From contig JBAMJV010004342.1 of NCBI GenBank assembly GCA_037951105.1, positions 1 through 64,000 of the forward strand: a stretch of DNA of 64,000 nt, read 5' to 3'. This stretch comes from Echinarachnius parma. Taxonomy: Eukaryota; Echinodermata; Echinoidea; Clypeasteroida; Echinarachniidae. This document shows, piece by piece, positions 21,928 to 36,700 of this stretch. Under the pieces are notes generated by a model that saw nothing but the letters and a program-made list of their open reading frames with translations, was not told where the DNA came from and made no database searches. Numbering within the stretch: the first letter of the stretch is position 1; each line of letters starts with the position of its first letter. The position numbers and the translations under genes were made by a program.

Positions 21928-24900
21928 ATGGGGGCCTACAAGTCAAGACCTACTTCTTCTTGTGCAGGTAAAGAAACTTGTAAGAAATTGAGTTGAACTT
22001 GAACAAAATGTCATCGTCGAGTTGATTGTATTGTAATTTGTATTCTCAAATTTGGTACCAACAATTTAAGGCAATTTAATTATTTGAATGAATACATTTT
22101 TTAATAATAAAGTCATAGCTCATCACATTGTCATGGAATCTCTTTGGCTTTGTATGCAAATGGCAATGCTGTAGTTGTTAAATTCTAATCTTTGAGTTTG
22201 ACTATTTCTTTTCAAACTGACTTGGTGATTACACATTTTAATGTACTAACTGTTATTTTGGCAATGGACATGATGGAATGAACTTGAATTGTTATTTGAT
22301 CAATATCATGATTTGATTTACATGCTACAGGGGTGCAGGCGGGGGCCGCACTCGAGCTGCCCCTACATTTAAAGGCAAACGGCTTTCCTGGGTGACTGGG
22401 TCTATATCACCGGCTGTCCTAGCACGTAGAACTTATCGCACTTAGCCATGTACAGTGAGTTAGCGAGCTCCCATTGGTTGATCGCCCGATCTCCGGTCAA
22501 ACGTCAGAGCGCTCTCTCCCTGACTGGGCTCAGTCAAGCAGAGAGCGCAGTGATGTTTCACCTTGTGGGCGGAGCCTTGCTCTACTGCTCGAGTCTAATA
22601 CATGCAGAGCGCTATGCCTGGCTTCGGCTCTTGCGCGAAGCCACGCCCCATCTGTCAATCTTCATCCGTGCCAAGCAAAAACGGTGACCAAAACTCACTG
22701 ACATGCCATACATTATACACGTGTCGAATCTCACCCATAAGTGTCGCACACTAATCATCGGTACACATAGACAATAGAAAAATCAAAGAATCATTCAAAA
22801 CAACTCGCGAATTTATAAGTTACATATTACGAAAATGAGAACTTACCAAACTGCTGAGAAGCCGATTAGTAGGAAGAATATCTCGGCTTTCGAATGGTGC
22901 AAAAAAATTCGTCAAAAATCGAGATTTGACTGGAATATCACGAGTTTGGTATCAGAATGTAGGGGCCATCGACAGCTTTCTCCTCGCATACAAATGGTAT
23001 AACGTTGAGTCTATGGCAGCATGCGAAAGCCAATCAGAAGGCGCCTTCTAGCTGCAGCGTGAGTTGGCTTATGCAAATGAGGCTGATCGGATCGCGAGCC
23101 GGTTTGAACGTAACGCGCATGCGCGAATGGGAGCAATAGTTCTACGTGCCTAGCCTATACTGTGCGTTCATATTATATCTACGTAAAGAATCGCATTGCC
23201 GACCGTGCATATTTTGTTCGCGCAGCGCGGCTACTGCGTACATTGATATTGCACGAGGGGTGTTGGCGAATTCACTTTGACCCAGTTAATTGGTTACGAC
23301 CCGATCGCTACCGGTATTAAATGGAATAATAGTACCACGTAGTGTGTCATGTACAGTATGATTGAGTGACCCCCACATCGGCACACTAAAACATTTCCGA
23401 CAGTTTAAGACTTAAAAATTGTACACATTTCTTGAAATTGTACTCACACATTGAGAAAATAGTGCAGATTCCGATGCGATGATCAGATTTGCGATGTATT
23501 AATTATATTTTGAGATAGCGCCTTCGAACGCGCGCGTGGTTTTTTGGCTTCACAAGTTCAAAGTGTTTTTAATACCGGCACCCCCTCAACTCTCGTTGAC
23601 AATGCACGCAACTCCAAATTGCTTGTGCGATGTTAATTTTATTGGCATCATTTCACAAATTTACTAGTAGCGGACGATCTACGCATTATTTCTCCTCAAA
23701 ATTTCAACCAGTTTAGTTTTTAAGGGTAGCGCGCATCATCACATGCGCGATTTTTTACAACACGCGCAAAAACAAATATAACGCGGTGTGCCGATATTAA
23801 AAACAGTGCCGATGTGTAGTACACCTACCATATAACATACAGAGTATTTTACACATGACAGAACAGGTATGATTCAAAGGCAAGCCAGCTTTCCTGGGTC
23901 TATGATATGCCATATTATTTATACTGAATAAATCGAGAGCTCCAGTTATCTCTGTTATTTAATTCTCAAATTAGACTAGAATTAAGGCATGATGTTTTAT
24001 AAATATTATGTTTTGTTCATTTTTAATTTTTTTAAATCTGTGACCTTTCATGTTTGTGTAATTGTTGTCTTCAGAGGAGTGGCACAAGAAGATAAGTGAG
24101 AGTTACACTGCTCTCAGGACTCGAGTCAAAGAGGACCTGCACCAAAAGGAGCCAGAGAAATTGACAGCAATTCAACAAGCTTGTTGGTAAGTTGCAGGGG
24201 AATTTGAGGCAATAAAGGGATAATGACAGAACCACTGAGAAACCAAATTTATGAGTTTTAGATAATTAATAGAAGGTCAGATTGTAAATTATAAGAAACA
24301 ACACAAAGAAAGAAACAAAAATAGGTATCGGTAGGGTTAAACCTCTCCATCTTTGTCGTCCTCCATCTCCACTCCACTACTCTAATCACACCCCCTCCTC
24401 TTCTTCTTCCTTCTCCTCCTCCTCCTCCTCCTCCTCCTCCTCCTCCTCCATCTCCGCTCCACTACTCTAGACACACCTCCTCTTCTTCTTCTTCCTCCTC
24501 TTCCTCCTCCTCCTCCTTCATCATCTCTACCCATCTCTCCTCCAAGTTCAGTATACAATCCTAACTTTGATCACAATTTCTTCTGCTCTACTCCAGTGCG
24601 GCAGACACTGACAGAGTGGTAGAGTTGGCCAACGAGAGGAATTTAGGGAGCAAAACAGACACCGGACTAACGCTCCTGCATCTCAGCTGTGTATCATCAG
24701 GTGAGAGCATATTAATTATTTAAAAATTTATAAATTATATGCTCTCATTACAAACTTTACCAATTGTTTCAATTTATTTATGTTTACAACAAAATGTACA
24801 TAACAAAATGTAATTGTATTAATTATGACAACATTACAAAAGTCAATTTATGGGAAACAAGAGGGATCCACTTAAAAGCCGCATGTAAGATTGTGGATCA

Positions 24901-27900
24901 CTCAGTATTAATATTTACTTAAATGGATAAGGAACTAACTGGTCCGGATTCACAAAGGAGGTTTGTACAAACCATGGTTTAAACCATGGTCTACATCTAT
25001 GGAGTGCCATTTGTAAACTGATGGAGAAAGAACATGTAAACTCCTTACTTGTTAACAATGTTGATGGTACACATTTACTTGATGCACCAAAACAAAAAAT
25101 GCTCTCAGATGGTGAAACTTGCTGGTTAGCAAGCACTATCAGTCATATCATTAGACGTTTTACTTGTCTACGAGCAGCACTCCATAGATGTACATGTAGA
25201 CCATGGTTTAAACCATGGTTTGTACAAACCTAGCTCCTTTGTTAATCCGGGCCATATGTTTGATAAAGGAAACTACAAAGGAAAATAAAAGAGTGAATGT
25301 CAACGGAGAAAAGAACAGGACAGGAGAATGGCACATGAGAAAGAGAAGTGGAGAATTATTATCTCGTCATTATCTCATCTATGTCAACTTAAAATCCAAT
25401 TATGATTGTGTTCATAATTGCAGCTTCAAAACCGTTTGTGAAGTTCCTGCTGAGCGCTGGAGTGAGAAGGAACAGTCTAAGCAAAAATGGCTTCTCACCT
25501 CTCCACTTGGCTTGCTTTATTGTAAGTATTTTTCCTTTTCCTTAAAATAATAGAACAAGGTTGCGGCGACGTCGCCGCGACTTCTGCCTGTCAACTAGAT
25601 GATAAAGACCTCGGTCACGTGGTCTCTAAAGTGGGTCAAGCACCGTCAAGCAAAGTCGCGGAGACGTCGCCGTAACATCTCCTCTCAGTCGCCTTGGTCT
25701 CCAGTAGGTTTCGGAGACGTCGACGAGACGTCGCTGGAGACTGGAGAAAAAATCAGACACGTTTGATTTCCCTGGCACAATGGGCGTAGATCTGTCATTG
25801 ATACCTATTCAACAAGGGGGAAGATCTATTCATTCATTCCCCCTGATGAATATGTATTACGTAAGTATCTACGCCCATGTTCCCCGCGACTCCCCGGCGA
25901 CCCGGCTAGTCTCCAGGAGACGTCGCGGCGACGTCGCGGAGACTCAGTCGCCAACAGGTCACCAATTAGTCTCCAGGCCGGTGAGATAGTACCTTTAAAT
26001 ATATATATCATCATCATCATCATCATCATCACTTCTTTATTGACATATAAAAAGTTCTTTGAAATATTCATTCAATCTTTCTAAGATTGAGATTTGTCTT
26101 CAATTATCTCCAAGCTTTCTCCTCCCCATGTGTGAGGTTTGTGTGTATTTTTTTCTAGGATCTAAAAGTTGGGCCCTTCTGTAATTCTTTACCCCTTTTC
26201 TGTATACATTTTTACTCTGTTACAAATGTATACATCTTCTTTTCTTCTTCTTTTCAGGATGATGTTGATATGGTGAAAGATCTGTTGCAGGGTGAGGTGG
26301 ATCCTAACATTGTTGGCTACAGCTCAACCACACCCATGCACATTGCCAGTTTGGGAGGGAACGAAGAGGTGAGAGCTTTACCAAAAGGATTTAAAATTCC
26401 CTTACAACATTTTCATGTCAACTTGAAATAATTTGGCCAAGGACTACTTGGGGATAGGGAAGAGAGCGGGATCATACTATTGTGAAATAATATTTGCAGA
26501 CAAAGTTTGATCCGAACATTGTTGGCTACAGCTCGACCACATCCATGCACATTGCCAGTTTGGGAGGGAACGAAGAGGTGAGAGCTTTAACAAAAGGATT
26601 TAAAATTCCCTTACATTTTCATGTCAACTTGAAATAATTTGGCTTTTTCAAACATTGTCAGGACTGCTTGGGGATAGGGAGAGAGGGGGATCATAATATT
26701 ATGAAATAATATTTGCAGACTATTAAGTTTGATCCTAAACATTGTTGGGTTTAACTCAACCACACCCATGCACATCAATCCCCAGTTTGGGAGGTAACAA
26801 AGGTGAAAGATTCAATCTGGAGATCGTATCTTTGTTTTATTCTTCACAGATATTTGAATATATTACGACGTTAACTTCAATTGAGTGGGCTTTTTGAAAG
26901 GTTATAATAGAACTGGTTGGGGTAAAAGGGGGACAGGGATGGAGGGGATAATGATATTGTGATAAACTTGTTGGAGGCTTAGGTGGTTCCTAACATCATT
27001 GGCTATAGCTCAACCACACCTATGCACATTGCCAGTTTGGGTGGGAATGAAGAGGTAAGGATATCATACATTTTCTATGTCGATCTATATGTAGGTGTAT
27101 ATTTATTACAGCGTGAAAGTAATAACTTGTTGCTATTTATTAAATGGCTGTACAGAATACTGTACAGTAGTACATTAATTAAAATGTATACATTAAATGT
27201 TAATTAATAACCAATTACTATACCGGTGCTGTAGCTCTTATTAGAACTACAAGCTCAAGAAAGAATACCAACAGTCCTTTTTAGGACTATCCTTGAAATA
27301 ATACCAACAGTTCTTCTCAGGACTCACCAATCCTCTCCTCAGACATGGTGCAACTGCAAATCACACATATCAATTCTTATTTATTGACTGTTTAATCATT
27401 TTTGGAGAAAATTATTTGTAAATTTGTTGTTTTTTGTTGTTGTTGCTTTGATAGATTGTGGAACAGCTGATCAAGGCCGGGGCTGACATCCATGCCAAGG
27501 ATACAGTCAAGTTCACACCGCTTCACATAGCCTGTTACTTTGGTCATGAAAAGGTAGATTCTTTGTTTGATTTGATTTTTCTTCATCTACTAGTCTGTTA
27601 TTCTTTCTATTTTATTTTATTTGGCAACAAGAAACTCTTAGTCTTGTATTGGTCACCAACGAATTGAAGATCTACAACTGATACACACAAGTCGATGGTA
27701 AGCTCAGGTGCCAATTATGGCCACCGGACATTTCAATTGGCCACAAGATCAAAACTCTTATATTGGCCACTAATCTACAGCACACAAGTCTATGGTAGGA
27801 GACTACACATTGTTGTGTCATTTTGGCTACCTGAAAGAAAAGCCTAAAGGGATCTAGTAACTTTGATGACATGTGAACAATCTGATGAAGGGTTGATAAA

Positions 27901-30900
27901 ATATGTATTTTGTGATCACATACCGTAGAACACCATCGTCAAGCACCCCCAAGCACCTATACGCATCTTGCTTTTAAAGAGCGCCCACTCTCTGTCCAAA
28001 AGGGAAACGTTAATCAAGAATGCAAATAATGGTGAGGAATATTCATGAGGATGATAATGGAGGTGAATCTCATGGAAACGTCACCTAAAAGCAAGATTCG
28101 TATAGGTGATTGGGGGGTGCTTGACGATGGTGTTCTACGGTATGTCCACTGAGTAATGTCACGGTGTAGACATTCCACGATAAATGAATGTCATATGACC
28201 AAGAAAGTATTTTCTAACTCACTGCACTTACTTTCTACACAGTTATAATTCTCGCTATAGATAATTTGAAATCCGAACACTAGCTTCAATCATAAATATC
28301 TTTTTATCAAAAGAGAAATTCAGAAATCAGAAACCTGCTCCATGTTTCTACTGTTTATACGATTAAAATGAGTTATGTGGGAACCTCTAAAAGTTCTTGG
28401 TAAGTTTTTAGGGGTTTTGAAAATGTTACTACATGTAGATCCCTTTTACATTTTAATCATTGTTTGCAGGTTGTGAAATGCCTGATCAACCATGGAGCAG
28501 ATATCAACCTGTCGGGGGAGGTCGGGGACGTACCCCTCCATCTCACATGTGTCAAAGGTCACCAGAGCATTACAGAGCTACTGGCCAAGGGAAGACGGAA
28601 CAGCAAGGCTGACGGTAAGATGAATTCATTAATGTATGTACGCACAAATACATGTAGCTTGTCATGGGTACCTGGTCTGGTGAAAATAAGCTTGGTGCAC
28701 CTATTTGGCTAGTATGCTCCCCGGGGAGTTGAGAATGTGTACAAGATAATTGTGCAGGTCTGACCAATAAAAATTATAAATAAAATTGTCACCTACAATT
28801 TAATAATCTTAATTCTGTTCATTTTTCCTTTGATTTTGTTGCAGTGAATGCAAAGGACAATGAGCAGCACACGCCTCTCCATTTCAGCTGCAGGGCGGGA
28901 CACATAGCCTCCGTCGACTTTCTTCTACAACCCAATCTAGGGACCAAACCTCATGAAGTGAACATCTATGGCGATACACCTCTACATTTGTAAGTGAATG
29001 GGTTATTCTCAAATCTGTCATAAATGTAATGCAGGTTTTACGAACAATAGAGCTGATTTTTCAATATTGATTAGTAAATAATTAGTTCAGAATTTGCTCA
29101 TATAAACAAATAAAAATGAACTATAACAACTGGAAGGTCCTTCAAATTGATTGTGATTGCATAGTCTTACTTTTACATGATTCTTGAATTAAGTTGACAA
29201 GATGGCACCATACGTCTCAGTTACAAATCCAACTACCTTATAAATAGATTTCACATCCAGACACCTCTCAGCCATAGATTTGTAAAGATATTTTTTGTAT
29301 ATAACTTTATATACTTTTACTTTGTGTCATTTCAGAGCATGCTACTGCGGTAGACTAGATATTGTGAAGACACTTATCACCAATACAGGACCCACTAGTC
29401 TAGCGGTGGAGAACATATTCAGTGAAACCCCATTGCACAGGTAACGAGTGTGACTGTATCGTTTGTTGTAAGAGCAAAGTATTTTATCTGCGACTGCATG
29501 TCCCAAGAATCTTAATATGATTATATTTCGTTATTATACATGTTTTAGTTTATTATTTTGTCAAATGTTTTAATTTAAAAAAAAAAATCTTCCACAAATT
29601 ATAGCAAAGAGCAACAACTATTCATCAGCATAAATTGAGCTTTTTATTGCATAGCTTGGGCCCATTCAGGCAAATAGAATGAAGGCAAATAACAATTTGA
29701 CAAAGGTTTGGTCACCAAATATTATGTTCTGACCTTTAGTGTTAGAAGAAATATATGGTGCCTTTAAAGAAGATAGATGTGAACTGTATACAATACAAAA
29801 GGGAAAGTCTAATGTTTTGATATGTCCTTAAAGGGATAGTACAGTTTTGGTCAAACAGAAGTTTAGTTTCTAAAACTTGTCAGTTATCATTAAAAACTAA
29901 CATTTATAATTCAATGATGCTTGAATGGTATAAAAAAAAAACATTTACATGGCTATGTTCCAGGGCTGTTTTCATTTTTAAAAAAGCAGCTGTTAACCCA
30001 AGAGGGCACCCTCCAGACACCTCAAGTTTTGAACATTTTAAAAATAAAAATATACATATGTGTGTGGTAAAAATAATTACTCAACACAGAGATCATGAAC
30101 AAAAAATTCTGAAATGTGTAGGATGTAAACATATTTTATTGAATAAAAGTTGGTCCCCAACATTTACTCCAATCAGATATACATTTATGGATATTTCTGG
30201 ACTGATTTTAATAAAACAAAGTTGATTCTGTCATTAAAATTGTGTGCTTTTTCACATTTTACACTTAGTTTTTCATTACCTCTCAAAACAAAAATTATTT
30301 CTTGACGCGCCCTCTAAGCCCAAACTGAACTATACCCCTTTAAATCTATGTCTTTATCCAGTGCCTGCACATATGGCAACAATCTTGAGCTGGTAGAGTA
30401 TCTGCTGGAACAAGATGAGGTTGATATCAACACACAGGGTAGAGATGGTCATACAGGTAAGTTTATCGGGCGCTTGACTTCCAATCAAATGTCCCGAGTT
30501 TGAAACCGATTGATGTCCCAATATTTATGTTCGTCATGCAAGAAATTGAATCTGCATAGCTGCTAGCTGCTCTCTACCCAGGAGTATAAATGGGTGCCAT
30601 GGTCGGGTGTTAATTAGCCTCGCACCATTCGCAAGCAAATGGCTGGTATGCTCCCTTGGGAGTTGAACAAATATGCAATGTAATTGTGTGGGTTTGAATG
30701 TACATTTGAATGACCATGGGTAATAATAGCACCAAGAGGCTTAGTCCGAAAAGTCAGCCAATGTTTCGAGGGTTCTTTGACAATTTTTTTTTCTTACCCG
30801 CTCTACATTAGTCTGAAGTATTGGCCATTCGCTTGTGTGACGAGTACCTTCGAGGCACAAAATCAATCAAAGACAAGTGCAAAAGTATCCCAATTCACCA

Positions 30901-32617
30901 CTTATCAAATTAGAGGATTGGTAAAAATATCATGAAAGTAAACCTGCATTATTAATTCACAAGTCAAGTTCTTCACTTACTAAATCAATCTCTGTCTGGT
31001 CATTTTATTCGCCTTTTTCGTTGTAAATATCCTGTAAATCTTTCTCACTCCATGATCGCCATTTTGTTATTCATAACGTACGCGTGCGAGTGCTGAACCC
31101 GGTACCCCTGTGTTATCGATATGCTCGCTCACAGGTAAAAAAAACGTGTCATATTTGACCTGTGATATATATCGTGAGACTGGTTTCTAGCCCTTTTGCT
31201 CCATCACAGTACGAACACCTTAGACTTCCATCATTTTTAAGTCCAACTTACAGTTAAGTTCAACTTTATAGGATCTTTGTGAAACACCCCCAGGTCTTTT
31301 ATATAATCAAACATTAACTTTCTCTCCCTTCTTTTATTATTCTTCCTCTCAGCTCTTCACAGTGCCTGCTATCACGGTCACTACCCCCTGGTCCAGCTTC
31401 TTCTAGACAATGGGGCTGACCTCAATCTGGTGGCCTCGGAGCTGAACGGGGACTCTGAGAAGGACCAGGAACAGACCTGTCTGGTCTGGGCCTATCAGAG
31501 AGGTATAGTTTCAATAGACCAGTAGCCCATTTCATAAAACACTTGCAATTGTTGTAAGTGTCCAATTCTTGTAACTACCATGGCAACAGCTGTAATGCTC
31601 CATGCTGATTGGCTGTTGACCAAATAGTTACAATAATTGGACACTTACAGCAATTGCAAGTGTTTTATGAAATGAGCTACAGATATGCACATTTTATATG
31701 GACAACACTAGTACCAAACCAGCTTATTTGTCAAACCTGTTGTTTATTTTTCCTTTTCCTTGTGTCTAAATTGATTGTAAGGCGCTTTTCATATTTTAAG
31801 TTGTTGCTTTGTCAGACAAGCTTTGTAGCGTTAACTCTTGGTTAATAAAGTATGTATAAAGTTTGAATAAAAATACAATATTTGAATACCATAAAATGCA
31901 ATATTCCAGTATTCATGTTTTAGCTTCCTGTAACACGCAGAAACAAAAACAAAAGTTGACAGTGATGTTAACCAGCGAGTCCTTTATTACTACCTGTTCC
32001 TCTACTTTCCCAACTGAATTATCACAGCAATTATAGTTCATGGATACAGGGTCGCTTTTTATGAGCTTATTTCCAAAAGGGGCTATATCCACTTTTTCAG
32101 TTTCGGAGAAAATCAGGTTTCTTTGTCCACCTTTGTGCACCTGCCTATGGAAATATGAAAATTGAACGTTCCTTATTTTGATTTTGATCTCGTAATTCGT
32201 CCTAAAATTCAGATTTCTAGATAGCTACTTACATGTAGCTTATTAATGCGCTGATATCGTTAACTCATTTTGAATGGAAAGTGGATATAGCCCCTTTTGG
32301 AATTAAGCTCTTCATTTGTTCACACATTTTCCAGGACATGATGCTATTGTGACGCTCCTCAAGCATCACAAGAGGCCCCAAGACGAGTCTGCGTGTGGAG
32401 ACTACTCACAGCCTGGTGGAGGTAGAATCATAATTACACTCTTGCTGAAAATTATAGCTATAATACATGTGATGATAATGATAATGGCAATAACAACTAC
32501 CATGTTTATGAATAAGATTATGATAATATTCATTATACTATAATAATTGATAGTTATAGTGATCATCATCATCATCATCATCATCATCAGCATCAGCATC
32601 ATCATTATCATCATCAC

Positions 32618-32665
<48 letters not shown>

Positions 32666-32666
32666 G

Positions 32667-32706
<40 letters not shown>

Positions 32707-33695
32707 ATCATCATCATACTGTTTTTAAAAGATTAAATTATATATCATGTTTGAGGGTGACCTGATGATGATGTTAAAATTGTAAATGATATGTAAATTT
32801 ACACTTTAGATTATGAACCTGACAATGACTTTGATTAAATCATGTATTTGTTATACCTGTTAAACACAGTATGTAAAATTATCTTTCTCTTGTTTATATA
32901 TTTAAAAATTTTTTAGATGGCTCATATGTGTCAGTTCCATCTCCTTTGGGCAAACTGCGATGTATAACAAAAGGTAAATAGTGGATGGTATGTCGGGCAA
33001 GCTAGAAGTACAGCAATTTATTATACAAATCTTGCACAAAATTAAATCAATCACGAAGATGAAAAACATTTGTACTCTTTCACCACATCTAAGTAATCGA
33101 GATGCATTTTTAGCCCCACCTCTTCTTTTATACTAATATCTTCAAAACGGGTCTGTTGTCAAATTTTATGTGATGTTTAAACAAAATATGTTGTACTTAT
33201 TTATTTCTTATTGGTCTGAATTATTCAGACGTTGTTTCGCCAAATAATAAGTATTTACGGCATGGTAACTTAAATTATAAATAAAGTGTTACCTCGTAGT
33301 TTAGATTTTTTAATGAAGCTTCTCTGCTTTATTTCTTGCCTTGTGGTAATGATGGGATATATATTGGTTTATGCTCAGAGAAAATCAATGTGCTGCAGCT
33401 GAGGACGGCCCTTCCAAAGAACTTTCACCTTGACGTCAACGAGATCGAATTCCAGGAAACGATTGGCAGTGGTAAGCATTTAATGTCATTCATCTTGATA
33501 TTAACTACATGTAATAACGTTGTAAAAACCATGCTGACACAATTATACAGAAACATTGTAAGCAAACATGAAATGTATATAGTATAGTGCTGTAACCGAT
33601 CATCGGATCGGCATGCCGATCACGATCCGATCATACATGATCGGACCGTTTTTGCCGATTTCCGATCATTCAGAAAAAATCGGAAGATCGGATCG

Positions 33696-33738
<43 letters not shown>

Positions 33739-36700
33739 TTTTTTTTCTTTGGAAAATGATCCCAAAAAACATATTTTGGGAATATAAATGAATACCAAAG
33801 CAACATATATCCATATGAATAAGCCCAAGGTAATCTTGTATGGGTATGCTTTCATTTAAAACTGATTACCTCTCCTTTTACAAAATTACTCACGCCGATT
33901 TTGAGCTTAGTCCCATGTGATTAATTTGGCGTAACCTTTAGGAATCACATGGGACTAAGCTCAAAATCGGCGTGAGTAATTTTGTAAAAGAAGAGGTAAT
34001 CAGTTTGAAATGAAAGCATACCCGTACAAGATTACCTTGGGCTTATTAATATGGATATATGTTGCTTTGGTATTCATTTATATTCCCAAAATGTGTTTTT
34101 GGGGGATCATTTTCCAAAGAAAAAAAAACTGATTTTTTGTTTTGTTTTGTTTTTTAGCCGATCATCCGATCCCGATCATCGATCCGATTTCGAAGATCGA
34201 TAAATTTTTGCCGATCCGATCAAACGATCCGATCATCAAGGTCAGTTACAGCACTAATATAGTACGTAAACTATGTTGTACATAAAATCTTAATTTTGCG
34301 TGTGTGAATGGCAAGTGTTTATTAAACAAAATTATAATTTCATGTTTAATAAAGGGATCTAGTAACTTTGTTGACATGTGCAAAAATTGATGAATAGTTG
34401 ATACAATGTATATTGTTGTTATCTGATATGTCCACTGGGTGTTGTGTGACAATTAAAAGTTAAATGGACGTTATATGGCCGAGTAATGGGCAAAAATGCA
34501 AAGTGATATTCACTAACTCATTGCACTCACTTTGTGCACGGTTTTCAAGGTCCAGTGGATAATTTAACATCTGAAAACCTGTCCCATGCTTCTATTGTTA
34601 ATACAAATACAACAAGGTACGAGGGAAACGCTATAATTCCAACTGTATTTTGAGAATTTGAACAATGTTACTAGATCCGTTTAATTGGAAACAAAATTGA
34701 TTGTGTTTATGTTGTCCTCAGGTTCATTTGGCAATGTGTATAAAGGATGCTGCAGGGGGAAAACAGTTGCCATCAAAAGGTCAGTTTTGTGATAACAGTC
34801 AACAAATGTATACTTAAAAATTGTCTGATGCCTGATTTTTAAAAATATTTTTACATTTTGTGTTGTGGTGGTGTGGGGGAGGGGGGGGGGGGGGGGGGGA
34901 CAACGACGATTCAGGACCACAATAAATGAATGTTTGCTCCTATGCTGGCTGTGTATCAGGTATCATGGTGTTTTAAATATCCCAAGTTTTAATAATTTTC
35001 AACAAATAATAGCAAGGGCCAAAGTTTTTACTGCCCTTTCCTTGACCAGATGTCAGTCGGTTGTGTTTAGTGCCAAATTAGATCTGCATAAGTTTGGTAG
35101 GGAGATGTTAATTCTAGTTGACTTTGAATTTGCTTCTACAATGTTTTTCAACATTTTCACAGAGTTTGTTGCCAATGTTATAAATTAACTTGTTATGCCT
35201 CGTGGTTCAAATTCTAGTGGCCCAAAAGCTGAATCAGTTGGCTCCAAAAAAAACAACAACCTTATTATGAGTTCTGTTATATATGGTTGCCCATTTGGGG
35301 CCAGTGGAATTTAGCATCATTGAATTTTGGTGGCCCGAATCTAATTTTGTTTGTGCCCCGGGCCAGCCAGCAGGCCTGAGCTAATTTCCAGCGCTGGATA
35401 AACCAACAAGTATTACACAAGTAATAAACCAGCAATAACTACTTTTCTGATTGTTTTTCCCTCATACATGTAGATATCGATCTAGTGCGTTCAGTGCCAA
35501 GTCAGATGTGGACATGTTCTGTCGGGAGGTGTCTATTCTGTGTCGTCTGGACAATCCCTACGTCATTCGGTTTGTGGGAGCGTGTGTAGAAGACCCAAGT
35601 GTAAGTGTGTTCAAATTTTGAATCGATGTGTTATTTTCACACTGTTGAGGACATCTAAGCTATGTCATCTCACTTCTGTTGTGTATATACTGCATTGAAT
35701 ACTTTAAAAAGATACATGTAGGATGATATACATATGCAAATGTATCACTAACCATAACAGCAAATGCTTGTGCACTGTTATGCTAGAAGTAAAATTGTGA
35801 TATTTGATTCGTTTGTATACAAATTTGAACTACATGTAGATCTTTTTTCTTTAAAAAAATACAAGACTGATTTTCATAGAACAAATACAATTTGAAAATT
35901 TTAACCTGTGTTATAAGCAATGCTTTACAATCCAAACATAATTGTATTGTAACTTATGTTTTTTCGAATCATGAATATAAGTTAGAAAAACTATATAAAA
36001 TTTAACAAAACAGAAAACAGTAAACATGTGCATTAGTATTACAATAAATTTAACTTGAAAACATAAGAATTACACCAATAAAGAGGTAACCTGTTGTCTT
36101 TATTCCGTATTTGTTTCACAGCATTTTGCCATTGTGACCCAGTATGTGGCTGGAGGCTCATTGTTTTCATTGCTACATGTCCAAAAAAGGTAAGTTGGAT
36201 GTAGATTTTTGTTCAGTTTTCCATGATATCCACTGAAAAAGTAAATTCCATCGTCTGTTAGAGTGAATTTTCTGTTCATGTTTGGGGATTTATTTTGACC
36301 ACTTTCTTGCTGTAGCAATCCTTGAAATTAAGAAAATAGCAAACAAATATCAATGTTGTGTCTTACAAAATGTATTATTATGTGAATGAACATTTGATTA
36401 ACATGTGCTGGCCAGTTATCTTCAAGTGATGAGGTAATAATTTTTGCAGGAATTTAAAAAAAAAAATTGTCATTCATGTTTCGGGAATTAAAAAAAACAC
36501 TTTCTTGCTGTAGCAATCCTGGAAATGAAGAAAATAGCAAACAAATCCATGTTGTGTGTGTCTTACAAAATGTATTATTATGTGAATGAACATTTGATTA
36601 TCGTGTGCCAGTTATCTTCAAGTGATGAGGTAATAATTTTTGGAAATGAAAAAAATAGCAAACAAATCCATGTTGTGTCTTACAAAATGTATTATTATGT

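Noticed and set aside
22448..22701. Two overlapping forward frames of 75-79 residues
   Set aside because: Open because of CpG-rich composition; no motif, no splice support, inside a repeat.
32402..32765. Poly-Met and poly-Ile frames around the ATC tract
   Set aside because: Microsatellite by-product next to TNNI3K exon 12; same for 53684-54065.
33620..33855. Poly-Phe frames
   Set aside because: Antisense of the A run inside the hAT foldback element.
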